A stretch of DNA of 64,000 nucleotides from JADJRH01 sp046351455 (lineage in GTDB: Bacteria > Myxococcota_A > Polyangia > Polyangiales > Polyangiaceae), in assembly GCA_046351455.1 (NCBI GenBank), contig JAXLYM010000026.1:1-64000 (forward strand). The letters are read 5' to 3'. The notes under the pieces are model-generated. The model made no database searches. It was given only the letters and a program-made list of their open reading frames with translations, and was not told the DNA's origin. The position numbers and the translations under genes are program-made. The first letter of the stretch is position 1. Each line of letters begins with the position of its first letter. Below, one piece after another: positions 7,338 to 15,951 of the stretch.

Positions 7338-8867
7338 TCAGAAGGCTTGCGTTTCGGCGGGGATGCCGGCCGCACCTTTGCCCATGGCGCCGTCGCCCGC
7401 GCCGCCCTCACCAGGAGTGCCGGTGACGATCTTCGTGATGTTCGTCACGTCCGGCACCTTACCAGTGTAGGCGATACCGATGGAGTGACCGCCGCGACCG
7501 CCGCCCCCACGTCCGCCGGGGCCGCCTTTGCCACCCTTGCCGCCCCCACAAGCGGCCGCAGAAGCGTCGCCGTTGTTGTCGCCGGGCATTCCGGCCTTAC
7601 CTCCCTCACCGCCCGGTTGGCCGAGACCACCGTCACCGCCGTTGCCGCCGTTGCCGGCTGTCACTTTGGTATCCAGGAACGTCAGAGTCGCGCCGAGGCT
7701 CAGAATTGCAATCGACGCGCCTCCGGACGACCCACCTTTGCCGGGCGAGCCCCCGCAGCCGCCGGAGCCGCCGCCTCCGGCGCTCGGGCCCGCTTTGCCG
7801 GCGTTCACGCTGCTACACTTGCTGGCGCCGCCGCCGCCTCCACCGCCCTGTCCGGGTTTGCCGACTGACACGCCATCTGCGCCCGGTACGCCGGTGAAAC
7901 CGGAGTTAGAAACGGCACCATTGCCTGTTGCTCCGGCTCCGGGGTCACCCGGCAAACCATCGGCGCCGTCGCCTCCTGCGGTGCACGCGGTCGCAGGCGA
8001 GTCTTTCTGGCCGTTGCCCGCCAGTCCATTCACTCCATCATCAGGCTGACCCGGGCCCCCCGGCGCTCCGGTACTACTGGCGATGCCGGCGCCACCAGGT
8101 CCTCCGTCTGCAACCGTCCCGGCACACGTGAGTAGGCCGCCGACGGCGCCCGCGTTCGAAGCGGGGGTGTTCATCTCACACCCCATCGCGCCATCACCGC
8201 CCATGACGCCAGGAGTGCCCATCCCTGCAGGAGTCGCAGGCGTCTCGCCCACTTTTCCGTCCCCGGCCGTAACATCACACGCCTTGAGGTCGAGGCTCGC
8301 GCTCACCTCGGCAATGATCGCGATCGACGAGCCGCCCTCTTTCTCCGAATCTGCCGCCGTGATCGCGAACGATTGCACCGTCACGCTCGCGTCTTTCTTC
8401 ACATGAAGCGGTGTCTGATCGGCGGGCGCGCTCCACAGCGTCTTGGTCTGCGGGGTGTACTCCCATGTCGCGCAGTCCAAACCACCGAAGATCTGGACCT
8501 CCCCATCGATTTCAATCGCTTCCGAGAAAGGCTTCCCAGCGTCCGCGCAGGCGTAGATGGGACGTCCTTTCGCGATTGCGAGCGCCTTGGTCAGCGTGGA
8601 GACCGCCTTGGATTTGGATGTCCCGTCGTTGCTGTCCAATCCCCCTGACGCCGACACGAACACACCGCACGAGTCGTCAATCGGGCCAACCGCGTTGGTG
8701 GGGATACACTCCGGCTGAATTGAGGTGGTCGTCGTCCCCCCGGTGCCCCCGGTGCCGCCGGTGCCGACCAGCGGCTGGTAATACTCTTCGTAGAAGTTGG
8801 TGCAGCCCGTCGAGGCGCTGAGGGCCGCGACGATCATCCATGCTGCTCGATGTGTCGTTGTTCGCAT
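7338..8867 (-). CDS. Gly-rich collagen/PGRS-like lipoprotein with DUF1565-like N-terminal domain
   Basis: A 509-residue predicted lipoprotein. Lys-poor signal MRTTTHRAAWMIVAALSA, lipobox STGC with Cys22, then the tether FYEEYYQPLVGTGGTGG. Residues about 60-190 resemble the DUF1565 region seen before beta-helix domains (VSASGGLDSNDGTSKSKAVS; IYACADAGKPFSE; VQIFGGLDC). Residues about 195-500 are dominated by Gly-Gly-X and G-X-Y-like runs (GGPGGAGIASS, GKGGKGGPGGRGGGGRGG) interrupted by short beta-strand stretches such as SIAILSLGATLTFLDTK. This composition suggests a repetitive surface-exposed structural or adhesive protein. It starts at the ATG at 8867, only 7 bases after the PEGA gene stop, with GAGGG upstream, so it is probably the last gene of the kinase-sigma operon. 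Substrate or partner unknown. Confidence 0.8.
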   Translation of the reverse strand: MRTTTHRAAWMIVAALSASTGCTNFYEEYYQPLVGTGGTGGTGGTTTTSIQPECIPTNAVGPIDDSCGVFVSASGGLDSNDGTSKSKAVSTLTKALAIAKGRPIYACADAGKPFSEAIEIDGEVQIFGGLDCATWEYTPQTKTLWSAPADQTPLHVKKDASVTVQSFAITAADSEKEGGSSIAIIAEVSASLDLKACDVTAGDGKVGETPATPAGMGTPGVMGGDGAMGCEMNTPASNAGAVGGLLTCAGTVADGGPGGAGIASSTGAPGGPGQPDDGVNGLAGNGQKDSPATACTAGGDGADGLPGDPGAGATGNGAVSNSGFTGVPGADGVSVGKPGQGGGGGGGASKCSSVNAGKAGPSAGGGGSGGCGGSPGKGGSSGGASIAILSLGATLTFLDTKVTAGNGGNGGDGGLGQPGGEGGKAGMPGDNNGDASAAACGGGKGGKGGPGGRGGGGRGGHSIGIAYTGKVPDVTNITKIVTGTPGEGGAGDGAMGKGAAGIPAETQAF

Positions 8868-8874
8868 AGGGCCC

Positions 8875-9903
8875 TCAGAACTTGCCGGTGAAGACGATCC
8901 CGCCGCCCTCGCGCGATGCCGTCGGAGTCATCCGAAAGGTCCCCTGCTTCGGGTGCGATGAGGGCCAGAAGATGTAGGCCCCGGCCGCCGCCCCGACCAC
9001 GACGCCACCGATCAACATCCCGAGCCCCACACGGCTCATCGTGTCGGCGCCGCTCGACGCGTTCGCAAGATCACTGCACCTGGGATCGCTCGGACACGAC
9101 GCGTTGCTCGCACGAATCGCATCTGCCTTGTGCTTGATGTCTCCCTCGCTGCCGAACGCGACGCCCATCAACACTCCGCCGACAATCGCGCTCGCGACGC
9201 CCACCCCGCCGACCACATACGCCGGCACCATGCTCTTCGGCGGCTGCACCGTCGCTGTTCCCGTCGGGACGACAGTGGCAGTCGCGGTCGCGGTCGGCAC
9301 CGTGACCGGCACCAGCTCCGCCTTCACTGTCTCTACCGCCCCCTTTTTCGCTTCGACGCTCTTCGTTACCGGCTGGTAGCTGTCCTTGGTGATCTCGATC
9401 GCGATCGTCCCCGGCGTCGCGAACACCGACGTGGCGAGCGGCGTCGTGCCGACGACCTTTCCGCCCACGCGCACCGTCGCACCCTCGACGTTGCAGGTCA
9501 CCTTGAGCTCCGCCACCTGCACGCGGGCCGCCTCGAACGCCCGCGCGAGGTTGGTGCGGACGGTGTCACCCTCCGTCGGGGGGAGGTTCGCGATCGCGTA
9601 CGCGACGTGGCCCGCGCCGTCCGCAAGCTTGCCCTGCTTCAGCTCGACGAGGCCGAGGTTCGCGGCGATGTCCCACGTCTTCTTGATCGCCCACGCCTTC
9701 AGGAACAGCGCCTCCGCCTCAGGGAATTTGCTCGCCTTCTGCGCTGCGACGCCCTGGTCGAAGAAGCGATCCGCTTCACCCGAAGTGCCCGCCGCAGGGG
9801 CCGGATCCGCCGCCCGCGCGTCGCTCGCCGATGCCGCGACGAGCCACGCGCACGCGGCCGCGATCCTCAGCGCTCTCGGGGAGCTCATGCGTGATGCGTT
9901 CAT
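8875..9903 (-). CDS. PEGA-domain exported membrane protein
   Basis: A 342-residue protein starting at the ATG at 9903, which overlaps the upstream stop (TGATG). Signal peptide about 1-31 (ending ASDARA). Residues about 35-125 look TPR-like (EADRFFDQGVAAQKASKFPE; NLGLVELKQGKLADGAGHVA). Residues about 135-200 are a PEGA domain (VEGATVRVGGKVVGTTPLAT; IAIEITKDSYQPVTKSVEAK), followed by a Thr/Val/Pro linker. Two hydrophobic segments follow at about 220-250 (VGGVGVASAIVGGVLMGVAF) and 295-315. Many myxobacterial signalling operons encode such TPR-PEGA proteins, thought to act in the periplasm or outer membrane. It is the sixth gene of a coupled unit containing two Ser/Thr kinases and a sigma factor, suggesting an envelope output or sensor role, which is inference. 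Confidence 0.85.
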   Translation of the reverse strand: MNASRMSSPRALRIAAACAWLVAASASDARAADPAPAAGTSGEADRFFDQGVAAQKASKFPEAEALFLKAWAIKKTWDIAANLGLVELKQGKLADGAGHVAYAIANLPPTEGDTVRTNLARAFEAARVQVAELKVTCNVEGATVRVGGKVVGTTPLATSVFATPGTIAIEITKDSYQPVTKSVEAKKGAVETVKAELVPVTVPTATATATVVPTGTATVQPPKSMVPAYVVGGVGVASAIVGGVLMGVAFGSEGDIKHKADAIRASNASCPSDPRCSDLANASSGADTMSRVGLGMLIGGVVVGAAAGAYIFWPSSHPKQGTFRMTPTASREGGGIVFTGKF

Positions 9904-10964
9904 CAGTTCCCGCTCTCTTTCTTCTTCTCGAACACGACGTCCCACGGGTTGCCCGTCGGCTTGACGGAAGGCACCGCCGTCATGGTGGGGCTCGAAGATA
10001 CGGTGGGCTCCGCCGTCGGCACCATCGATCCCGTGGTGGAGCCCGTCGGCTTCGGCTGCGCGCCCGTCCCCGTCGGCTTCGGCTGCGCGCCGGTCGATGC
10101 GCCGGTCGCGGCGCCCGTCGCGGAAGAGGGCGTGCTCGTCGTTTCCATCGTCGGGCCCTGCGCGGTCATCGCTCCCGTCGACATCGCGGTGAGCATGGAC
10201 CCACCTGCGCCCGGCGTCATCGTCGTCGGGCCGGAGGCGCCTGCACCCGCGCCTGTCGGATCCGCCGTGCTCGAGGCCGCGCTTCCGCTCGCGACGTGGC
10301 CGCTGCCGTCCGCCGGCGCGCTCATCGCGCGCACGATCACGAACGCCATGGCCGCCACGAACAGCAGCGCGACGCCGACCCAGAGGCGGCGATCCTTCGG
10401 CGGCGGCGACGCGGACGACGCCGCGGACGCTCCCGACGCGGGCTGCACGGGCTTTCCGCGGCGCGCGCCGACCTCCACGATGCGGTGCTCCGCTCGGTTG
10501 TCGCCAGGCTGCGGCGGGCCCTTGCGCGGCTCCTCGCCCTCTTCGAACAAAATGTCCGGACCGCGGCCCGCCGCGCGGAGCTTGTCCGCTTGGTTCGCGA
10601 CCTCGTCCGCCGCGAGCGCGCCCGCGTTCGGATCCGTCTTCTGGAAGACGCGCAGCTCCGTCGGCATCGTGACGAAGTGCTGGCGCGGGTTGCGGGGACG
10701 GCCCGTCGTCTCGCCACCCGCGCTCGCTGGAGGCGGCTGCGAGGAAGGCGCGCTCGGCTTCGGCTGCTCCGTCGGCGGCGGGGCGCTCGGCTGCTCCGTC
10801 GGCGGCGGGGCGCTCGGCTGCGCGTCCCGCGGCGGCAGGCTCGGCGGCGGCGGCGCGCTCTGCAACGTGCGCACGGTCGGCTTCGCCGCGGGCGCTCCCG
10901 CTGCGGACGCGCCGTCCTTCGCGCCGTCGCGGCGCGGATCCAGGTTCGGATCGTCCGCGCTCAT
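9903..10964 (-). CDS. Single-TM protein with Pro-rich cytoplasmic part; possible anti-sigma factor
   Basis: A 353-residue protein starting at the ATG at 10964, overlapping the stop of the sigma-factor gene (ATGA). Residues 1-85 are Pro/Ala/Ser-rich with a repeated PSAPPPTEQ unit. Residues 90-165 contain the only ordered-looking part (RQHFVTMPTELRVFQKTDPN; DEVANQADKLRAAGRGPDIL). A TM segment lies at about 193-213 (LWVGVALLFVAAMAFVIVRA). The rest is a Thr/Gly/Ala/Pro-rich tail (TGAQPKPTG twice), presumably periplasmic. No N-terminal signal, so N-in/C-out topology. A single-pass protein encoded directly after and coupled to a sigma gene often is its anti-sigma factor, but no zinc-binding anti-sigma HxxxCxxC motif is present, so this remains a positional guess. 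Confidence 0.75.
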   Translation of the reverse strand: MSADDPNLDPRRDGAKDGASAAGAPAAKPTVRTLQSAPPPPSLPPRDAQPSAPPPTEQPSAPPPTEQPKPSAPSSQPPPASAGGETTGRPRNPRQHFVTMPTELRVFQKTDPNAGALAADEVANQADKLRAAGRGPDILFEEGEEPRKGPPQPGDNRAEHRIVEVGARRGKPVQPASGASAASSASPPPKDRRLWVGVALLFVAAMAFVIVRAMSAPADGSGHVASGSAASSTADPTGAGAGASGPTTMTPGAGGSMLTAMSTGAMTAQGPTMETTSTPSSATGAATGASTGAQPKPTGTGAQPKPTGSTTGSMVPTAEPTVSSSPTMTAVPSVKPTGNPWDVVFEKKKESGN

Positions 10965-11710
10965 CGGGGCTTCCGCCGCATCGCGAGCGCGTCGGCCGCG
11001 CGGCCGAAGCCCTCGGGGATGCCCAGGAAACCGCGCGCTCGAAGGCGCGCCTCCAGGAGCTCACGCGTCTCCACCCAGCGGCGGCGCAACGTGCGCTCCG
11101 ACATGCCGAGGCGCGCCGCGACGTCCCGCACGTCCTCGTCGTCCCAGAAGCGCGCCTCCAGATGCGCGCGCTGCTCTTCGCTGAGGCGCGCGATCTCCTC
11201 GTGCAAGGCGCGCACGGCCTGCTGCGCGGCGATCGATGTCTCCGCGCGGTCTTCGTCTTCTCGCGCCGTCGCTGTCTCGATCCACGCGGTCGCGAGCACG
11301 CTGCGCGTCCACGCTCGGAGACGCGCGAGGTCCGTCTCGGGGGTGTCGTTGTCGAGGTCGATCTCGGTCGGGCGGTCGTCGCAGCGGACGTGCTGCTCCA
11401 CGCCGCGGGCGAGCGCCGCCTCGAACCGCGTCTCCTTCGTCTCCACGCGGAGGACGTCGATCATCGTGCGGAAGGCCTGGTAGAAGGCCCAGCGCTCGAA
11501 CGTGGCGCGCTCCGGATCGAAGGTCGAGAGCTTGCGCCACACGGCGAGCAAACCGATCGCTTCGAGATCCGATTGCTCGATCGCCGCGGCGCCGTGCCGG
11601 CGCAACAGGCGAGCGGCCGCCGTCACCACGCGGGCGACGGAGGCGAGGCGCGCGCGATCGTCGGCGCCGAGCTGCGCCCCACCCGGGATCACCTGAAGGT
11701 CGGCGTTCAT
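10961..11710 (-). CDS. RNA polymerase sigma-70 family factor
   Basis: A 249-residue sigma factor. Region 2 spans about residues 45-95 (SDLEAIGLLAVWRKLSTFDP; ERWAFYQAFRTMIDVLR). Region 4 is a helix-turn-helix at about 176-225 (SEEQRAHLEARFWDDEDVRD; VAARLGMSERTLRRRWVETR). There is no clear region 1 or 3, so it is of the short, ECF-like kind, with an acidic linker at 110-160. It directs RNA polymerase to alternative promoters; targets are unknown. The start ATG at 11710 overlaps the upstream stop (ATGA) and its own stop overlaps the next start (ATGA at 10964-10961), so expression is coupled to both neighbours. The C-terminus carries about 25 extra basic residues. Its place downstream of two kinases suggests phosphorylation-controlled activity. 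Confidence 0.9.
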   Translation of the reverse strand: MNADLQVIPGGAQLGADDRARLASVARVVTAAARLLRRHGAAAIEQSDLEAIGLLAVWRKLSTFDPERATFERWAFYQAFRTMIDVLRVETKETRFEAALARGVEQHVRCDDRPTEIDLDNDTPETDLARLRAWTRSVLATAWIETATAREDEDRAETSIAAQQAVRALHEEIARLSEEQRAHLEARFWDDEDVRDVAARLGMSERTLRRRWVETRELLEARLRARGFLGIPEGFGRAADALAMRRKPR

Positions 11711-12120
11711 GCGCTCTCCCCTCCGGTCTTCTTGCTGCGGAACGGGACGACGGTGGCGGGCGCGCGGAACGTGCCCTTCTTCGTCTTGCCGCTACCGTCC
11801 GGCACGGCGCGCGGGCGCAGGCGGCCGAGGTATTCGATCGGCGTCGGGTGGATGTGCGCCGCCGCTTCTACCTCCCGCCGCAGCGCTTCGAGATCCTCCG
11901 GTGGAAGGAGGTGCGTGTAGGGGGCCGCCTCCTCGTCGATGACCTCCGCGAGGATGCGCTGCACCTCCGGATCGAAGAGCCACGCCTGCGGGTCCGTCTC
12001 CTCTGCGAAAACCGCCGGATCGAGCTGGGCGCGGAGAGCGCGCGCCTCAGACAGGTCGGCCAGCGTCACGGGCGGGGGCGTCCCGCGGCGCGGCGGAGGT
12101 CGCTGGTTGGAGTTGCTCAT
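11707..12120 (-). CDS. Small hypothetical protein coupled to sigma factor gene
   Basis: A 137-residue protein of unknown function, starting MSNSNQRPPPRRGTPPP at the ATG at 12120, 58 bases after the second kinase gene. The N-terminus is basic and Pro-rich. Residues about 20-90 are acidic and helical (SEARALRAQLDPAVFAEETD; ILAEVIDEEAAPYTHLLPPE). The C-terminus is basic with Lys/Thr-rich patches (GSGKTKKGTFRAPATVVPFR). No TM segment, signal peptide or metal-binding cluster. Its TGA overlaps the ATG of the sigma-factor gene, implying co-production. It might be a sigma accessory or a kinase substrate; the Thr/Lys-rich tail is a plausible phosphorylation region, but nothing in the sequence settles this. 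Confidence 0.7.
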   Translation of the reverse strand: MSNSNQRPPPRRGTPPPVTLADLSEARALRAQLDPAVFAEETDPQAWLFDPEVQRILAEVIDEEAAPYTHLLPPEDLEALRREVEAAAHIHPTPIEYLGRLRPRAVPDGSGKTKKGTFRAPATVVPFRSKKTGGESA

Positions 12121-12178
12121 GGTCAGGGGTCTCCCACAGGGAACATCGAAGGGCGATCGCCGGGCCGGACAGGTTTCT

Positions 12179-14356
12179 TCACTTGAAGACGAAAAAGAGG
12201 AGAACGAGGACGATCGCCGCGGCCACGAGCGCCGACACGATCGCGAGGACCGCCAGCGCGCCCGTGCTCCACACACGCGGACCCGGCACGAGCGCGCCCG
12301 TAGGCGGCACCGGCGCGGCGGGCGGACCCGTGCGCGCGAGAGGAGCCGGCGACGCGGCCGGAGGCTGCACCGAGACGGACAGCTTCGGCGGCGTCCCGCG
12401 GGCGAGGGTCTCCGGCGCGACGATGGGCGATCGCTGCGTCGTCGTCGGAGCGGGCGGGGGCTCCGCGACGACGGGCGGCGACGGCGCGGGGCGCGGCGCG
12501 ACGGCGCTCGGCTGGCTCAACAGCGTCGGCGTCACGCTCGACGGCGCGTCGCTCGAGGGCGTCACGCTCGGCACGAACGTGTCCGGCGCGGGAGGCACCC
12601 AGGAGGACAGCGGCGCTCGGCCTTCGTGCCCGAGGAACGGCAGCGGCTCCACCGCGACGCCGAGGCGCAGCGCGAGCGCGACGGAGTACTCCTCCAGCTT
12701 GCGGCGCACGACCGGGTTCGGGTCGGTCTCGGCGCAGGCCTGCATCGCGTCGAGGCTCGCTTCGTCGCCGACCGTGAGGAGCACGAGGCCCGCGCCCGCG
12801 CGGATCACCGGCTCCTCTTCCGGCTCGCGCATCACCCGGATCAGGACGTCGCGCGTCTCGGGCGAGGGGTCGGTGAGGAGGCGATCCAGCGCGACGAGCT
12901 TGCGGTTGATGTACTCGTCCAGCTCCTGGCGCGAGCGCTCGCTCGACGGGGGGCCTTCGTCCGTCTCGGCGGGCGCTGCGCCTTGCGGGGCCCGGGCGTC
13001 CGCGGCGGCGATCGCAGGGGTCTCCACGACCCGACCGTCCGCGAATCGGATCGCGTCCGCCACTTCGCTCGGCGCGAGCGGAGGCATGCCGAACACGGGC
13101 GGGCCCATGCGGATCGTCTTGTTTCGCAGCCTCGGGGGCGCGGCGGCCTCTTCCGGCGGCGCGGGCGCCGTCTCCTGTGCGGGTGCGGGCGCGGCCGCTG
13201 TCATCTGCGCGGGCGCAGGCACGTCCGCGAGCGCGGGCGCCGTCACCTGCGCGGGCGCCGCGGAAAACTCGGCGATCGGCACCGTTCCGAAGCGCGGACG
13301 CTCGGCCGAACGGAGCTCCGCGGCGGTCTTCTCGGTGTCCTGCGTCGCGAGGATCTCGCGCTCCTGCTCTCGCACGGCCTCGTCGTAGAGGTCGAAGATG
13401 CGCTCGATCGGCGGCTCCTCCGGGAGGCGGCTGCACACCGCGCGGTAGGCGGCGCCGAAGACTTGCTCGGCCTCGGCGGCGTTGCGGCTGCGATCGCGGC
13501 GGTCCTTCTCCAGGAGCTTGTTGATGATCTCCGGCACGTAGTCGGGCAGGCCCGGCGCGAGCAGCGCCAGGGGGCGCGGCGGCTCCCGGATGATGCGGTT
13601 GCCGATCACGATCGCGTTGCCGCGGAGCGGGCCGTCCGTGTCGAACGGGTGCTCGCCCGTCAGCATCTCGAACGCCATCACGCCGACGCTGAAGAGGTCG
13701 CTGCGGCCGTCGAGGCTGTCCGGATCGGTGAGCTGCTCCGGCGAGCTGTACGCGATCGTCCCCACGGTCGTGCCCGTCGTCGTGAGGCGGCGCACGGCGT
13801 AGAACTTCCCCGCGCCGAAATCGAGGACGTAGATCTGGCCCTGACGCGTGACGAACACGTTCTCGGGCTTGATGTCGCGGTGGAGCGCGTAGCGGTGCGC
13901 CTCTGCCAGAGCGCTGCACACGGCCTGCACGATGCGCAGCGTCCACACGAGCGGGATGCGGCCGAGCGTCGCGATGAGGCTGCCCACGGACGCCCCTTCG
14001 AGCAGGGGCATCACCATCCACGAGACGCCGTCCCCCCGCATGCCGGTCGCGAGCACCGGGACGATGTGCGGGTGGCGCTGGAGCTTCTTCAAGAAGCCGC
14101 CTTCGCGCCGCGTCCGCTCGATGAGCGCCTCGTTCGTGGCGTCGAGCTCGTGGTTGCATTTGATCGCCACGATCTGGCCCGTCGCGATCGCTTCGCCGCG
14201 GAAGACGCGGCCCATCCCGCCCTGACCGATTTGCGCGTGCACGCGGTAGCGCTCGCCGGTCTCTTCGTCGGCGATCTCGTCGCCGGGCGCGAGGCTCCGC
14301 AGAGCACGCGGGGCGCGCGCGCTCGTGCCGGCGATCTGTCCCCTACCGGAAGGCAT
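12179..14356 (-). CDS. Membrane Ser/Thr protein kinase (Hanks type) with HEAT-like region
   Basis: A 725-residue kinase. I start it at the ATG at 14356 (MPSGRGQIAG); a TTG at 14389 overlapping the upstream stop is an alternative. Kinase domain about residues 35-300: Gly loop IGQGGMGRV at 43-51, catalytic Lys66, HRDIKPEN at 159-166, DFG at 179-181 and SPEQ near 208. Residues about 480-560 look like a HEAT-type helical repeat pair (MREPEEEPVIRAGAGLVLLT; DAMQACAETDPNPVVRRKLE). These are flanked by Pro/Ala-rich linkers containing APAPAQ repeats. A C-terminal TM segment (LAIVSALVAAAIVLVLLFFV) ends the protein with only FK after it, so it is tail-anchored with the kinase in the cytoplasm. It follows a second kinase gene and precedes the small protein and sigma-factor genes. 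Confidence 0.9.
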   Translation of the reverse strand: MPSGRGQIAGTSARAPRALRSLAPGDEIADEETGERYRVHAQIGQGGMGRVFRGEAIATGQIVAIKCNHELDATNEALIERTRREGGFLKKLQRHPHIVPVLATGMRGDGVSWMVMPLLEGASVGSLIATLGRIPLVWTLRIVQAVCSALAEAHRYALHRDIKPENVFVTRQGQIYVLDFGAGKFYAVRRLTTTGTTVGTIAYSSPEQLTDPDSLDGRSDLFSVGVMAFEMLTGEHPFDTDGPLRGNAIVIGNRIIREPPRPLALLAPGLPDYVPEIINKLLEKDRRDRSRNAAEAEQVFGAAYRAVCSRLPEEPPIERIFDLYDEAVREQEREILATQDTEKTAAELRSAERPRFGTVPIAEFSAAPAQVTAPALADVPAPAQMTAAAPAPAQETAPAPPEEAAAPPRLRNKTIRMGPPVFGMPPLAPSEVADAIRFADGRVVETPAIAAADARAPQGAAPAETDEGPPSSERSRQELDEYINRKLVALDRLLTDPSPETRDVLIRVMREPEEEPVIRAGAGLVLLTVGDEASLDAMQACAETDPNPVVRRKLEEYSVALALRLGVAVEPLPFLGHEGRAPLSSWVPPAPDTFVPSVTPSSDAPSSVTPTLLSQPSAVAPRPAPSPPVVAEPPPAPTTTQRSPIVAPETLARGTPPKLSVSVQPPAASPAPLARTGPPAAPVPPTGALVPGPRVWSTGALAVLAIVSALVAAAIVLVLLFFVFK

Positions 14357-14385
14357 CGGCGCGCAGCATAGATCGATGGCGACGC

Positions 14386-15744
14386 TCAAAGGAACCGGGC
14401 GCCGAGCCAGAGGAGCACGCCGCCGAGCAGCGTCGCGACGACCAACCAGACGCGAGGATCACGCGCCCACGAAGATCGGCCCGCGATCGCCGAAGGCGGC
14501 GCAAACGCAGGAGGCGGCACGAACGCAGCGACGGCCTGGGGCGGCTCCTTCGTCATCCGAAGCGCGGCAGCGTCGTGCGAAGGCCGAGGCGAATCGGACG
14601 ACGGTGGGTGGTGCGGGGCGGGGCTCGCGGGGATCCGCGCGGTCACCGGCGCCGCGACCGGCCGCACGAACGGCACCGCCGGCGGAGCGGACCGGAACAT
14701 CGCCGGGTCGATCGGCACCGTCCCGTTCGGCGCGCGCTTCGGCGCGATCGGCGCGGTCCCGTGCGGCGCGCGCTTCGGTGCGATCGGCGCGGTTCCGTGG
14801 TTCGCGCGGCTCGGCGTGGGGGCGATCTTCTCGGTGACGGTCGGCTTCGTTGCGACGGCTTGGGCCAGGGCGGCGCCGAATTCCGCGGCGCTCGCGAACC
14901 GTTCGGAGGGCTCTTTCGCGAGGGCGCGGGCGATCACCGCGTCCAGCGCGGGCGGGATCGGCTGCGGGGCCAGGTGCGAGAGGAGCGGCGGCGTCTCCGT
15001 GAGGTGGGCCGACAGCACCTCGATCTGCGCGGCGCGGTGATGGAACGGATCCCTGCCCGACAGCATCACGAACACGAGCACGCCGGCCGCGTACACGTCC
15101 GTCCGCGCGTCGCACGGGCGGCCCAGGATCTGCTCCGGCGCCATGCACCGCGGCGTGCCGACCGCGTGGCCCTCCGCCGTCGGGAACTTCAGCGGCGCGA
15201 CCGTCGGCCCGTCCGCGCGCGCTTGCACCTTCGCGATCCCGAGGTCCAGCAGCTTCACGATCGTGCGCCCGCCGTCCTCCGCGAGGAACACGTTGGACGG
15301 CTTCAGATCGCGGTGCGTGAGGCCCGCCGCGTGCACCGCGCCGAGGCCGTTCAGGATCTGGTCGACGAGGGTCAGCGCCTCCGGCATCGGTAAGGCGCCG
15401 CGTTGCTGCAAGAAGTCGTCGAGCGAGCGGCCGACGAGGCGCTCCATCACGAGGAAGGGCACGCCCGCAGGGGTCGCGGCGTAGTCGTGCACGGTGACGA
15501 CGTTGGGGTGGCGGATCGCCGCGAGGGCCTGCGCTTCGAGCCGCGCGCGGTCCACCAGCGTGGGGTTCTGCGCGAGCGCGGGCGCGAGGAGCTTCACCGC
15601 GACGGTGCGCCGGAGGCCCGTGTGCTCCGCCTCGAAGACGCGGCCCATCGCCCCGGCGCCGAGCAGGCGCGTCGCGCGATAAACCGTGCCGAATAGGGGA
15701 TCCTCCTCCGCGGGTGCGGCCGCGCGCCGAGCGTCATCGTCCAA
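14386..15744 (-). CDS. Membrane Ser/Thr protein kinase (Hanks type)
   Basis: A 452-residue kinase. The start is a TTG at 15744 (then GACGATGAC), supported by GGAGG six bases upstream. Kinase domain about 18-285: Gly loop LLGAGAMGRV at 27-36, Lys51 (VAVKLL), HRDLKPSN at 144-151, DLG at 167-169 in place of DFG, and APE at 202-204. A juxtamembrane stretch holds three copies of a 12-residue unit (HGTAPIAPKRAP, the last degenerate), near 315-350, that could be an autophosphorylation or docking site. A TM segment at about 433-449 (VWLVVATLLGGVLLWLGARF) ends the protein, so it is a tail-anchored kinase without extracellular sensor. It is the first gene of the unit and diverges from the exported-protein gene at 15952. 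Confidence 0.92.
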   Translation of the reverse strand: MDDDARRAAAPAEEDPLFGTVYRATRLLGAGAMGRVFEAEHTGLRRTVAVKLLAPALAQNPTLVDRARLEAQALAAIRHPNVVTVHDYAATPAGVPFLVMERLVGRSLDDFLQQRGALPMPEALTLVDQILNGLGAVHAAGLTHRDLKPSNVFLAEDGGRTIVKLLDLGIAKVQARADGPTVAPLKFPTAEGHAVGTPRCMAPEQILGRPCDARTDVYAAGVLVFVMLSGRDPFHHRAAQIEVLSAHLTETPPLLSHLAPQPIPPALDAVIARALAKEPSERFASAAEFGAALAQAVATKPTVTEKIAPTPSRANHGTAPIAPKRAPHGTAPIAPKRAPNGTVPIDPAMFRSAPPAVPFVRPVAAPVTARIPASPAPHHPPSSDSPRPSHDAAALRMTKEPPQAVAAFVPPPAFAPPSAIAGRSSWARDPRVWLVVATLLGGVLLWLGARFL

Positions 15745-15750
15745 GGTTCG

Positions 15751-15755
15751 CCTCC
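15751..15755 (-). promoter_or_regulatory. Ribosome binding site fixing a TTG start
   Basis: GGAGG on the minus strand, six bases before the TTG at 15744. No ATG or GTG lies in frame at a comparable distance, so this site decides the start of the first kinase gene. Confidence 0.7.
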
Positions 15756-15951
15756 GACAACAACCATCGAAGGAGCACGGAAGGGGCGGTCACCTTTTTC
15801 GACGACGACGCGCGATGTCTTTTTTTGGGGGTGCGAGGAGCGTCCGCGCGCGGCCCGGCGCCTCCCCGGCGGCGTCTCGGCGGCGGCTCAAAAAGAGACA
15901 CGGAGAGGCTGAATAACGGGGGCCGACTCGGCACCAGACTTTCCATCAACC

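Noticed and set aside
7850..8050. Gly-rich GGX runs as a PE_PGRS protein
   Set aside because: PE_PGRS belongs to mycobacteria; no PE domain is present, and the protein has a lipobox and DUF1565-like part instead.
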